DNA of 64,000 bases from Mesorhizobium sp. ORS 3324 (GTDB taxonomy: Bacteria; Pseudomonadota; Alphaproteobacteria; Rhizobiales; Rhizobiaceae): NCBI GenBank assembly GCA_000824825.2, contig LM655194.1, positions 491,632-555,631 on the forward strand. Reading direction: 5' to 3'. The position numbers and the translations under genes were made by a program. This document shows positions 23,427-32,390 of the stretch, one piece after another; the first letter of the stretch is position 1, and every line of letters begins with the position of its first letter. The notes below the pieces were generated by a model. That model worked only from the letters and a program-made list of their open reading frames with translations. It did no database searches and had not been told where the DNA came from.

Positions 23427-24965
23427 TCACGGCTCGCCCTGCCCGATCGCTTCCTTGCGGCGCGCGACATAGGCTTCCAGCGCCTCGCGCACGGCGGGGT
23501 CCATGGCCGGCTGGACGTATTCCTCCAGCGCCTTCTTCCAGAGCCGCGTCGCACGTCCCGTCGTGTCGAGCGCGCCGGCCTCCTGCCAGGCCTCATAATT
23601 CTGCCAGTTGGAAAGCAGCGGCTGGTAGAAGGCGGTGGTGTAGCGCTCCAGCGTGTGCGGCTCGCCGAAGAAATGCCCGCCGGTCGGCACCGCGCCCAGC
23701 GCTTCCACCGCAAGCTCCCCTTCATCGACCACGATCGGCCGCAGGAATTCCATCATGTGCTGGATCATCTCGACATCGATGATGAGCTTCTCGAACGACG
23801 CCGTCAGCCCGCCCTCCTGCCAGCCCGCGGCATGGTAGACGAGGTTGCCGTGACCAAGCACCGCGCCCCACAGCGCCATCAGCGTCTCATAGGCGCCTTG
23901 TGCGTCGGCGGCGTTGGAAGCAGAACCCGGCGTCGTTCGGTACGGCAGCTTATAGCGCCGCGCCAATTGCCCGGATGCGATGTTGGCCTTGGTGTTCTCC
24001 GGCGTGCCGAACGCCGGCGCGCCAGATTTCATGTCGACATTGGAAGTGAAGGCGCCATACATCACCGGCGCGCCCGGCCGCACAAGCTGGGTCAGGACAA
24101 CGCCGAACAGCGCCTCGGCATTCTGCTGCGCCAGCGCGCCGGCGAGCGTCACCGGGCTCATCGCCCCCATCAGCGTGAACGGGGTTACCGCCACCGACTG
24201 GCCGTATTCGGCCATGGTCATCAGCCCTTCGGCCATCATCTCGTCGAAGCGGCGCGGCGAATTGACCGAGATGATGGTGGTGACGCCGGGGTCCTGCGAC
24301 ATCTGCTCCAGCGTCAGCCCGCGCGAGAGCGCCATCATCTCGATGCCGTCCAGCGCCCTGCCCCGGCCGATGGCCGAGACGTGGAAGCATTTGTCGGTCA
24401 GCGTCAGGTTGGCGAAATAGGTGTCGAGATGGCGCGAATTGGCCGGTAATTCGACTGGAGCGCAGACCTGATTGCCGAGCATATGGATGCAGTTGAAATG
24501 CTGCGCCAGCCGGACGAGGTCCGAGTAGTCGACGAGATTGCCGGCGCGGCGGCCGCGCTCCATGTCGTGCACATTGGGGGGCCCGGCGACCAGCGTGAAG
24601 TTGATGGTGTTGCCGCCGAGATGGATAGCGCGAGCCGGATTGCGTGGGGTAAGCGTGTAGGTCGACCGTGTCGACTTCAGCGCTTCGTCGACCATGCCGC
24701 GGTCGACGCGTACATTCATCGAGCCGCGATCGACCTTGGCGCCGGCCCGCTCGAACAACGTTAGCGCCCGCTGGCTCATCACCTCGATGCCGAAATTCTC
24801 GAGGATATGCATCGACGCCTGGTGGATGGCCTCGATCTGGTCGGCCGAAAGCAGAGCCATCGGCGGGTAGGGATTCGTCGCGCGCCGCAGCGGCAGTTGC
24901 GGGATGGCGGATGGCCCCCGGTTGCTGGTCCGCTCTGCGCCGCGCCTTCGTCTAGGTTCTGTCAT
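23427..24965 (-). CDS. Trimethylamine methyltransferase (MttB) family protein, non-pyrrolysine
   Basis: Predicted cytoplasmic TIM-barrel methyltransferase of 512 residues. The MttB-family segments IHQASMHILENFGIEV, TFTLVAGPPNVHDMERGRRAGNL-like and the C-terminal HFFGEPHTLERYTTAFYQP and WKKALEEYVQP are present. The frame is open with no amber codon inside, so it is the pyrrolysine-free type; characterised members of that type demethylate glycine betaine, carnitine or proline betaine to a corrinoid protein. No corrinoid protein or reactivase gene is in the window. The neighbouring dimethylglycine-dehydrogenase-like gene suggests a betaine catabolic pair. No strong ribosome site precedes the ATG at 24965. 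Confidence 0.85.
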   Translation of the reverse strand: MTEPRRRRGAERTSNRGPSAIPQLPLRRATNPYPPMALLSADQIEAIHQASMHILENFGIEVMSQRALTLFERAGAKVDRGSMNVRVDRGMVDEALKSTRSTYTLTPRNPARAIHLGGNTINFTLVAGPPNVHDMERGRRAGNLVDYSDLVRLAQHFNCIHMLGNQVCAPVELPANSRHLDTYFANLTLTDKCFHVSAIGRGRALDGIEMMALSRGLTLEQMSQDPGVTTIISVNSPRRFDEMMAEGLMTMAEYGQSVAVTPFTLMGAMSPVTLAGALAQQNAEALFGVVLTQLVRPGAPVMYGAFTSNVDMKSGAPAFGTPENTKANIASGQLARRYKLPYRTTPGSASNAADAQGAYETLMALWGAVLGHGNLVYHAAGWQEGGLTASFEKLIIDVEMIQHMMEFLRPIVVDEGELAVEALGAVPTGGHFFGEPHTLERYTTAFYQPLLSNWQNYEAWQEAGALDTTGRATRLWKKALEEYVQPAMDPAVREALEAYVARRKEAIGQGEP

Positions 24966-25176
24966 GCGCGCATCAGAGCGTCAGCTGGGCGTGGTAGCTG
25001 TCAGGAATTCGCCATTTGCCGGCGTGATTTTAGTCGAAGCGGCATTTTTCTAGATAGACGAACGGAAAAACGACGCAAATAGTCGGAATATCGACAGTCG
25101 ATTTTTCTACGCGCAGGCGACGGCGTTAAGGAAGCTCGCAAGAATCCTTTTATGATTTCGGCCTATTCGTTTTCCG

Positions 25177-25767
25177 ATGCGTAGGTCGAGTTTTAGTAAA
25201 ATTGTCGCTGTCTCAATGCTGCTGGCGCTTTCGGCCTGCGCGACGGCGCCCAGCCATATCAACAATGTCTGCGCTGTCTTCGACCAGAATGACGGCTGGT
25301 TCGACAACTGGCAGTCCTCCGCCGAGCGCGCCGAGCGGAAATACGGCGTTCCCGTTCCGGTGCTGATGGCGACGGTGCGCAAGGAGTCCGGCTTCAAGAG
25401 CAACGCCCGGCCGCCGCGCACCAAGCTGCTCGGCTTCATTCCCTGGACGCATGTCTCCAGCGCCGCCGGCTACTCGCAGGCGCTCGACGGAACCTGGTCG
25501 CAATATCAGATGGAAACCGGCAACTGGGCGGCGCGGCGCAGCCGTTTCGCCGACGCCATCGACTTCGTCGGCTGGTACCACTCCAAGACTGCCGACACGT
25601 TCGGCGTCGCCCGCAACGACACCTACAATCTCTATCTCGCCTATTATCTCGGCTGGTCGGCCTATGGCCGCGGCAACCGTGGCGATGCCGGCGTGCAGAA
25701 TTACGCCCGCGCCACCGACCAGATGGCCCGCGACTACGCCGCGCAACTGCGGCAGTGCGGCAGCTAA
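25177..25767 (+). CDS. SLT-domain (lytic-transglycosylase-like) lipoprotein
   Basis: Predicted lipoprotein of 196 residues. The lipobox LSAC gives lipidated C21. Region 60-180 resembles the SLT/lysozyme fold: candidate catalytic E70 in MATVRKESGFKSNAR and the substrate-groove motif AAGYSQALDGTWSQYQ, then the C-terminal NLYLAYYLGWSAYGRG helix. It could cut peptidoglycan at the outer membrane's inner face. It is on the plus strand, divergent from the MttB-like gene and convergent with the peptide ATPase gene, which ends 21 bases away. Confidence 0.85.
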   Translation: MRRSSFSKIVAVSMLLALSACATAPSHINNVCAVFDQNDGWFDNWQSSAERAERKYGVPVPVLMATVRKESGFKSNARPPRTKLLGFIPWTHVSSAAGYSQALDGTWSQYQMETGNWAARRSRFADAIDFVGWYHSKTADTFGVARNDTYNLYLAYYLGWSAYGRGNRGDAGVQNYARATDQMARDYAAQLRQCGS

Positions 25768-25788
25768 TAGCGGCGCAGCGCTGCTATC

Positions 25789-27987
25789 TTAGTTGGGCTT
25801 CTTACCGCGCGGCCGCTTTGCCGGGGGACTCTCGGAAGCGGCGCCGTGCGGCGCGTCATCCGGCACGCCCTCATGCGCCGCGTGCTCCTTATCGAATTTG
25901 ATGACCGGCTCCATCTTCGCCAGCACATCGTCGGCAAGCCAGCACAGGCTCATATGGCCGTCGCCGAGATTCTTGATCGGCGGCACCTTGGTCTCGCACA
26001 GATTGTCCGGCACCAGCTTCTTGTAGCCGCAACGCGTCTGGAACGGGCAGCCGGTCGGCGGGTTCATCGCCGACGGAATGTCGCCCTCAAGCACGATGTG
26101 CTTCTTGACCACGCTGGTGTCGGCGATCGGGATCGCCGACAGCAGCGCCTCCGTGTAGGGATGGTAAGGCGGCGAGAAGATCTGGTCCGTCGTGCCCTGC
26201 TCGACGATATAGCCGAGATACATGACGACCACGCGGTCGGCGATGTAGCGCACCACCGACAAATCGTGGCTGATGAACAGCATCGTCGTCTTGTTCTTGC
26301 GCTGGATGTCCATCAACAGCTCGGTCACCGCCGCCTGCACCGACACGTCGAGCGCCGAGACCGGCTCGTCGGCCACCACCACCTTGGCATCGCCGGCAAA
26401 GGCGCGCGCCACGCCGATGCGCTGCTTCTGGCCGCCCGAGAGCTGGCGCGGCTTGCGGCCCTCGAAGGCTCTCGGCAGCTTCACCAGGTCGAGAAGCTCC
26501 AGCATGCGCTTGCGCCGCTCGGCGACCGTCTTGCCGACGTTGAACTTCTCCAGCGTGCGGATGATCTGCGAGCCGACCGTGTGGCTGGGGTTCAGCGTGT
26601 CGAACGGGTTCTGGAACACCATCTGGATCGAAGACACGGTCTCGACGTTGCGGTTCTCGATGCCGGTCGACTGGATCTCCTTGTTGCCCAGCGTCACCGT
26701 GCCCGAGCTTGCGGTCTCGAGCCCCAGAAGCACCTTGGCGAGCGTCGACTTTCCACAGCCGGATTCGCCGACGATCGCGACCGTCTCCGACTCGCGCGCG
26801 GTGAACGAGATCGTCTCATTGGCCTTGACGACGCGACCTTCGCTGGAGCCGAACACTTCGCTGCCGCCGACCTTGTAGTATTTCTTGAGGTCATCGATCT
26901 TGAGCACCGGCTGGCCGGGCTCGACCTTTTCTTTGACCTTCTTGGCGCCGGGCGGCAGCGCTTCCCAGTCGATCTCGTTGAAGCGCACGCAGCGCGAGAA
27001 ATGGCCCTCGTGGCCTTCGACGGCGATCATCGGGATCTCGGCGGCGTTGCAGACGCCCTCGACGAAATGGTGGCAGCGCGGGCCGAAATTGCACCCTTTC
27101 GGCCGCTCATGCGGCAGTGGCAATTGCCCCGGAATGGAGATCAGCGGCCGCGAATTCTTGTCGGCGCCGGGCAGCGGGATCGAGCGGAACAGGCCCTGCG
27201 TGTAAGGATGGCGCATCCGGTCGAAGACGTCCTCGATCTTGCCGGTCTCGACCGCCTCGCCGGAATACATCACCGTGATCTTGTCGCAGGTCTCGAGGAT
27301 GAGGCCGAGATTGTGCGACACGAAGATCATCGAGGTGCCGAACTTCTCGCCCAGCCCCTTGACCAGCTCGACAATGCCCGCCTCGACGGTCACGTCGAGC
27401 GCCGTCGTCGGCTCGTCGAGCAGAAGCAGCGCCGGCTTCGACAGCAGCGCCATGGCGATGACGATGCGCTGCTGCTGGCCGCCGGAAAGCTGGTGCGGAT
27501 AGGAGCGCATCATGCGCTCCGGATCGGGCAGCTTCACCGCGCGCACCATTTCGAGCGCCCGCCTGTAGGCCTCCTCCTTCGACACCTTGTCGTGGATCAG
27601 CGGCACTTCCATCAGTTGCTGGCCGACCTTCATCGCCGGATTAAGGCTCGCCATCGGCTCCTGGTAGATCATGGCGATCTTGTTGCCGCGGATGGCGCGA
27701 AGCTCCTCCTCGGACATCTCGCCCATGTCCCTGCCCTGGAACTTGATCCGCCCGCCGACGATCTTCCCGATGTTGGAGAGGTCGCGCATGATGCCGAGCG
27801 ATACGGTCGACTTGCCACAACCGGATTCGCCGACGATGCCCATCGCCTCGCCGGGCATGACCGTGCAGGAAAAGTCCATCACCGCCGGGATCTCGCCCTT
27901 GCGGGTGAAGAAGGAGATCGAAAGGTTCTCGATCTCGATGATCGGCCCGTTGGCTGGCTTGCCTGGATCTCGGACTGCCTCGTTCAT
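25789..27987 (-). CDS. Dpp/Opp-type ABC transporter, fused double ATP-binding protein
   Basis: Cytoplasmic ATPase of 732 residues made of two full ABC domains, equivalent to a DppD-DppF fusion. Domain 1 has GESGCGKST (K59), LSGGQQQR and LLLDEPTTALDVT; domain 2 has GESGCGKST near 420, LSGGQKQR and VVADEPVSALDVS. Each ends with the cysteine-containing oligopeptide C-terminal motif (KGCNFGPRCHH; TGCPFQTRCGYK). The start MNEAVRDPG at 27987 has GGAG 7 bases upstream and is preferred over an ATG at 28035 overlapping the permease stop. Last gene of the operon. Confidence 0.92.
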   Translation of the reverse strand: MNEAVRDPGKPANGPIIEIENLSISFFTRKGEIPAVMDFSCTVMPGEAMGIVGESGCGKSTVSLGIMRDLSNIGKIVGGRIKFQGRDMGEMSEEELRAIRGNKIAMIYQEPMASLNPAMKVGQQLMEVPLIHDKVSKEEAYRRALEMVRAVKLPDPERMMRSYPHQLSGGQQQRIVIAMALLSKPALLLLDEPTTALDVTVEAGIVELVKGLGEKFGTSMIFVSHNLGLILETCDKITVMYSGEAVETGKIEDVFDRMRHPYTQGLFRSIPLPGADKNSRPLISIPGQLPLPHERPKGCNFGPRCHHFVEGVCNAAEIPMIAVEGHEGHFSRCVRFNEIDWEALPPGAKKVKEKVEPGQPVLKIDDLKKYYKVGGSEVFGSSEGRVVKANETISFTARESETVAIVGESGCGKSTLAKVLLGLETASSGTVTLGNKEIQSTGIENRNVETVSSIQMVFQNPFDTLNPSHTVGSQIIRTLEKFNVGKTVAERRKRMLELLDLVKLPRAFEGRKPRQLSGGQKQRIGVARAFAGDAKVVVADEPVSALDVSVQAAVTELLMDIQRKNKTTMLFISHDLSVVRYIADRVVVMYLGYIVEQGTTDQIFSPPYHPYTEALLSAIPIADTSVVKKHIVLEGDIPSAMNPPTGCPFQTRCGYKKLVPDNLCETKVPPIKNLGDGHMSLCWLADDVLAKMEPVIKFDKEHAAHEGVPDDAPHGAASESPPAKRPRGKKPN

Positions 27988-28034
27988 GGGTCGCTCCAAT
28001 CCTTGCTTTTCAAGTAGGGCCGAAGACCCTTCCA

Positions 28035-29192
28035 TCAATCCTTCATCGATTGTTCACGCAGCGAGTCAGCCAGAAGGTTCAGCCCGAGCACGAAAGACAT
28101 CAGCGCGATCGTCGGCGGCAGCGCCGGATGAATGAAGGAGCGCAGCAGGCGGCTCGCGTCCTTGATCGCCGTGCCCCAATCGGGGCTTTCGGGCGCCAAG
28201 CCCAGGCCGAAATAGCCGAGCGTACCGAGCAGGATCGTCGTGTAGCCGATGCGCAGGCAGGCATCGACGATCAGCGGTCCGCGCGCATTGGGCAGGATCT
28301 CCCACAGCATGATGTACCATGGCGATTCACCGCGCGTCTGCGCGGCCGCCACATAATCGCGCGTTTTGATGTCCATGGTAAGCCCGCGCACGATGCGGAA
28401 CACGCCGGGGCTGGAGGCAAACACCACTGCCACGAAGATGTTGAGCTGGTTGGGATCGATATGAACGATGCGCAGCGGATCCTTATCGAAGACCAGGCCG
28501 ACATAGATCCAACCGCCGATGACCAGCGTCAGGCCGAGCAGAATGTAGAGGCGGTCCGGCCGGTTCTTGAAGCGCGTCCAGAACAGCACGCTGAAGAAGA
28601 TGATCGGGAACAGGAAGAACAGCCCAGCCATGGCGTAGGGGATCGGCGTGTCCATGATGCCCGGCGTTACCAGGAGATAGAACAGAAGGATCACCGGGAA
28701 GGCCAGCACCAGATTGGCAAGGAAGGACAGGATCGTGTCGATCTTGCCGCCGTAATAGCCGGCCGGCAAGCCGAGCGTGATGCCGACCATCAGCGCAAAT
28801 CCGGTCGCCGCCGGCGCGATAATCAGCACGATCTGGCTGCCATAGACCATGCGCGAGAATACGTCGCGCGCGAGCTTGTCGCCGCCGAAATAGTAGATGA
28901 GCTTTGTTGTCGGCTCGACTGCGCCGGGCAGCGCGTCCTTCATGATCGACACCTGCGCCAGCGGATCGAAGGGCGAGATGGTCGAGGCGAATATCGCTGT
29001 GAACAGCCAGAACAGGCAGATACCGACGCCGGCGATGCCGACGCCACTGTCGAAGAGCTGACCGTAGAGGCCGAGCTTCTTCTTGTAGGTAAAGCTTGCA
29101 CCCATCAACAGGACGAGCGCGACCCATACCGGCCAGAAGCGCCAAAGCACGCCGACCACGACATCGAAGGCGCTGATATATTCGATCTGCAT
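28035..29192 (-). CDS. Dpp/Opp-type ABC transporter permease (DppC-like)
   Basis: Inner-membrane permease of 385 residues with an unusually long N-terminal part: two hydrophobic segments (VLWRFWPVWVALVLLMGASF, GIAGVGICLFWLFTAIFA) precede the BPD_transp_1 core. The DppC motif GTDxxGRDVxSR appears as GGDKLARDVFSRMVYG, and the EAA loop as DYVAAAQTRGESPWYIMLWEILPN. The insertion between helices (about 195-245) adds extra hydrophobic stretches. It starts 12 bases after the DppB-like gene. Substrate is probably a peptide or another large solute. Confidence 0.9.
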   Translation of the reverse strand: MQIEYISAFDVVVGVLWRFWPVWVALVLLMGASFTYKKKLGLYGQLFDSGVGIAGVGICLFWLFTAIFASTISPFDPLAQVSIMKDALPGAVEPTTKLIYYFGGDKLARDVFSRMVYGSQIVLIIAPAATGFALMVGITLGLPAGYYGGKIDTILSFLANLVLAFPVILLFYLLVTPGIMDTPIPYAMAGLFFLFPIIFFSVLFWTRFKNRPDRLYILLGLTLVIGGWIYVGLVFDKDPLRIVHIDPNQLNIFVAVVFASSPGVFRIVRGLTMDIKTRDYVAAAQTRGESPWYIMLWEILPNARGPLIVDACLRIGYTTILLGTLGYFGLGLAPESPDWGTAIKDASRLLRSFIHPALPPTIALMSFVLGLNLLADSLREQSMKD

Positions 29193-29204
29193 CCGCCCTG
29201 CCCC

Positions 29205-30239
29205 CTACTGAACCCTGATACGCGGATTGAGAAACGCGTAGCCGACATCCGAGATGAGCTGGGTGATCAGCACGATAAACACCGAGACCAGCGAGCAGCC
29301 CAGCAGAAGGTCGATATCGTTGTTGCCTGCGGCCTCGACCAGCGTGTAGCCGAAGCCCTGGTAGCGGAACATCACCTCGACGATGACGACGCCGGTGAGC
29401 AGCCACGGGAACTGCAGCATGATGACGGTGAAAGGTGCGATCAGCGCGTTGCGCAGGGCATGCTTGACGACGACGCTGCCGAACGAAAGTCCCTTCAAAC
29501 GGGCGGTGCGGATATATTGCTGCGTCATCACCTCGACCATCGAAGCACGTGTCATGCGCGCTATGTAGCCGGTGCCGTATATGGCCAGCGTCATGACGGG
29601 AAGCGTGAAATTGTAGAAGGTAAGGCCCTGACTTGCCGAGGCGGCCGAGCCGTTCAGCCAGCCCAGCCACGAGGCAAAGATGACGGTGAAGATGACGCCC
29701 GACACATATTCGGGCGTCGCCGTCGAGGCGATAGAGGCGACGGACAGCGTGCGGTCGGTGCGCGAACCCTCGCGCATGCCCGCCAGTATCCCGATAAGGA
29801 GTGAGATCGGCACCATCACCGCCAGCACCCAGAACATCAGCAGCCCCGTGGCACCGAGCGCCGGGAAAAGTTTGGAGGCCACGGTCGTCTTGAACTTGGT
29901 CGAGCAGCCGAAATCACCTTGTAGCACACCGGAGAAGGTCGGCTCGGTCGGATCGTTGCAGAAGGAGAAGCGCTGCATAGGCTTGCCCGTCGCCGGATCG
30001 GTCGCTGGCTGCTTGGGCAGCAGGCCCAGCCACTGGCCATAGCGGGCGAAGAAATTCTGCCGGTAGCCGTGGTTGACCAGCCAGTCCTCGAGCTGCTCGG
30101 CCGATGTGTGCATTTCGGTCTGGCTGATCGCCAGCTTCTTCAGGTTCGGGTTGAGATTGATCAGGAAGAAAACGATCAATGTCAGGCACAGCATCGTCAA
30201 TGCCATCGTGCCAAGGCGTCTGAGGATGAAAGATAGCAT
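29205..30239 (-). CDS. Dpp/Opp-type ABC transporter permease (DppB-like)
   Basis: Inner-membrane permease of 344 residues. The first helix LSFILRRLGTMALTMLCLTLIVFFLI is followed by the DppB-type periplasmic stretch and LGDFG-like motif (GVLQGDFGCS). The core includes TPEYVSGVIFTVIFA and the EAA loop QQYIRTARLKGLSFGSVVVKHALRNAL. It follows the binding-protein gene after 221 bases that hold a strong hairpin, so it may be made in smaller amounts than the binding protein. Confidence 0.92.
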   Translation of the reverse strand: MLSFILRRLGTMALTMLCLTLIVFFLINLNPNLKKLAISQTEMHTSAEQLEDWLVNHGYRQNFFARYGQWLGLLPKQPATDPATGKPMQRFSFCNDPTEPTFSGVLQGDFGCSTKFKTTVASKLFPALGATGLLMFWVLAVMVPISLLIGILAGMREGSRTDRTLSVASIASTATPEYVSGVIFTVIFASWLGWLNGSAASASQGLTFYNFTLPVMTLAIYGTGYIARMTRASMVEVMTQQYIRTARLKGLSFGSVVVKHALRNALIAPFTVIMLQFPWLLTGVVIVEVMFRYQGFGYTLVEAAGNNDIDLLLGCSLVSVFIVLITQLISDVGYAFLNPRIRVQ

Positions 30240-30424
30240 GGCGGCCCCTGCCGGTCTGGTTGGGGGTTGGAGCCTGTCTAGAAACCAACCCGGCCGTTAG
30301 CGGCCAGGCTGATTGTCAACGGACCCTCGGATGCGATCAACCCTGTTCTGTTACATGCCGTTGCCGGAAGGCCCGCGCGCTCTTGGAGCGGCGGCTTCCG
30401 GTCCAGCATTGTGTGGGGAGTGAG

Positions 30425-30448
30425 GGGAAGGGGCAAGAGCCCCTTCCC
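30425..30448 (-). terminator. Perfect hairpin between binding-protein and permease genes
   Basis: GGGAAGGGGC-AAGA-GCCCCTTCCC is a 10-bp perfect stem 13 bases after the binding-protein stop (30461). There is no T-run after it on the minus strand, so partial termination or 3'-end protection of the binding-protein mRNA is more likely than full termination. The rest of 30240-30424 shows no gene. Confidence 0.6.
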
Positions 30449-30460
30449 GATCGGCTCCGA

Positions 30461-32113
30461 TCACGCCTGGTCGAGCCAGACCTTGCCGTAATCGCGTTCG
30501 AAGGTCGGATGCATTTTGTAGTTCTGCACCGCCTTGACCGAGTGGCTGTAGAGCTTGCGCCAGTAAGGCTGGATGATGATGCCGGCATCCTGCAGGATCT
30601 GCTCGATGTCCTTCATCATGCCCTTGCGCTTGGCGGCGTCGGCGACGGCGAGCGCGGCATTGAGCTTGGCATCCCAATCGGGGTTCGACCAAGCCGTCTC
30701 ATTCCAGGCTTCGCCGCTCCGATAGCCGATGGCAAGAACCTGGACGCCGAGGGGCCTCATGTTCCAGTTGGTCATGGACAGCGGATACTTGGTCCAGTCG
30801 TTCCAGAAGGTCGAGCCCGGCAACACCGTGCGCTTCACCTTGATGCCGGCGTCGCGCATCTGCGCAGCGATGGCATCGCCGGTGTTCTTATGCCAGTCCT
30901 CGTCGACCGTGATCAGCTCATGCTCGAAATCTGCCTGGCCGGCCTCCGCGAGCAGGGCCTTCGCCTTGGCCGGATCGCGCTTGATCTTCGGCAGCTCGTA
31001 GTATTCCGGGTGGATCGGGCTGACATGGTGGTTCTCGGCGACCGTGCCGGCATTGCCGTAGCCGAGCTGCAGGACGACGTTGTTGTCGACCGCGAGTTGC
31101 AGGGCGTTGCGGACCTTCTGGTTGTCGTACGGTTTGTTATTGACGTTGGTGCGGCAGACGATGGTCGAGGCGGTGACGATCTCCGACTTCACCAGATCCA
31201 TGCCGTCGAGGATCGACACGTAGTCGGCCGAGGTCTCGAAATTGGTGTGCACTTCACCCGATTCGAACGCACTGACCATGGCTTGCGGATCGGTGCCGTA
31301 GTCGATGAACTCAATGCCGTCGAGGAACACCTCGCCGTCCCACCATTTGTTGTCGGCACGGCGCTTGTAGACCACCTTCTGGCCGACATCGTAGGAGACG
31401 AGCTCGAACGGACCGGTGCCGATCGGGCAGGATTTGAAATCGCCACCCTTCTGGTCGAAGCTCTTGTGGACGAGGAGCGCGGGATAGTCGCACATGTTCG
31501 GGATGAGCGCGATGTCCGGCTTGCCAAGCTTCAACTTGATGGTCATGTCGTCGACCTTGGTGACAGCGCTTTCGTCCAACTTGTCGTCCTTGACCAGCGT
31601 GCCGAGGCGGCCAGGCATCGAATTGCCTTCGGCCTTCTTATCGGCCCAGCGCTTAAGGTTGAAGATGACGTCGTCCGCCGTGAAGGCATCGCCGTTCGAC
31701 CAAGTCACGCCCTTGCGCACATGCAGCGTGTATTCGGTAGCGTCATCGTTCACGTCCCAGCTTTCCAGCAGATAGGGGCGGAACGTGTATTCGGTGGTGT
31801 ACTTGACCAGTGGCTCGAGCGCCTGGCGCTCGGCATTGGCGATTTCCGACCAGTCGGACTTGCGCGGATCCTTGGGGTCCTTGATCCACTGCGCGACCTT
31901 CAGCGTGCCGCCCTTCTTGCCCTTCACTTCATCGGCCTTTGCCGGCGTCGGGTCGGCCAGGCCAAGCATGCCGTAGGCCATTGCCGTTGATGCGCCGAAG
32001 ACGCTGGCCAAAGCCAGGAATTCGCGGCGGTCCACCTTGCCCGCCTTGGCCTCCTCGGCCATGGCCAGGATATGGTCCGGAACGCGGTCACCGTTACTTT
32101 TGTAGATTGCCAT
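30461..32113 (-). CDS. Dpp/Opp-type ABC transporter substrate-binding protein with Tat-like signal
   Basis: Periplasmic SBP_bac_5 (family 5) protein of 550 residues. The long N-region contains [16 protein letters not shown], which fits a twin-arginine signal (R-R-x-F-L), so it may be exported folded. The mature chain starts near [17 protein letters not shown] and carries family-5 motifs [28 protein letters not shown] and [20 protein letters not shown]. First gene of the operon binding protein, DppB, DppC, fused ATPase. Substrate unknown; peptides are the usual guess. Confidence 0.92.
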   Translation of the reverse strand: MAIYKSNGDRVPDHILAMAEEAKAGKVDRREFLALASVFGASTAMAYGMLGLADPTPAKADEVKGKKGGTLKVAQWIKDPKDPRKSDWSEIANAERQALEPLVKYTTEYTFRPYLLESWDVNDDATEYTLHVRKGVTWSNGDAFTADDVIFNLKRWADKKAEGNSMPGRLGTLVKDDKLDESAVTKVDDMTIKLKLGKPDIALIPNMCDYPALLVHKSFDQKGGDFKSCPIGTGPFELVSYDVGQKVVYKRRADNKWWDGEVFLDGIEFIDYGTDPQAMVSAFESGEVHTNFETSADYVSILDGMDLVKSEIVTASTIVCRTNVNNKPYDNQKVRNALQLAVDNNVVLQLGYGNAGTVAENHHVSPIHPEYYELPKIKRDPAKAKALLAEAGQADFEHELITVDEDWHKNTGDAIAAQMRDAGIKVKRTVLPGSTFWNDWTKYPLSMTNWNMRPLGVQVLAIGYRSGEAWNETAWSNPDWDAKLNAALAVADAAKRKGMMKDIEQILQDAGIIIQPYWRKLYSHSVKAVQNYKMHPTFERDYGKVWLDQA

Positions 32114-32357
32114 GACTAACTCCCATTGTTGGCTTTCTGCCTTTTAACATTCCGCATCCAAACCGTGATGTCAAAAGACGGTGTGGAGTGGGAACGTGTG
32201 GGCGAAATGTGCAACTTTGGAATGAGGCCGGTTCGCGTGATAGCGACAGTCTTGACGCAAATTTGTTAGTGCGCTGCACATTTCCCGAAAAATCGACAGG
32301 GCGATTAACTCAATACATTTTAGGTGGATAAGGCCTTGCCCGCGCGGCAAAAGCCTT

Positions 32358-32390
32358 ACGACGCCGCCCAGAGCGGGCGCCGCGTCGTCA
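32358..32390 (-). terminator. Hairpin at the end of tamB
   Basis: ACGACGCCGCCC and GGGCGCCGCGTCGT pair as a long stem with one bulge, overlapping the tamB stop codon (32388-32390). Downstream on the minus strand comes AAGGCTTTTGCC, a weak T-tract. The remaining 32114-32357 is AT-richer and should hold the peptide-operon promoter. Confidence 0.55.

Noticed and set aside
23427..24965. Pyrrolysine codon in the MttB-like gene
   Set aside because: No in-frame TAG interrupts the gene and no pyl genes are near; it is the pyrrolysine-free type.
25846..28017. Open frame of about 720 codons on the plus strand
   Set aside because: Antisense shadow of the fused peptide ATPase; it has a skewed composition and no motif.
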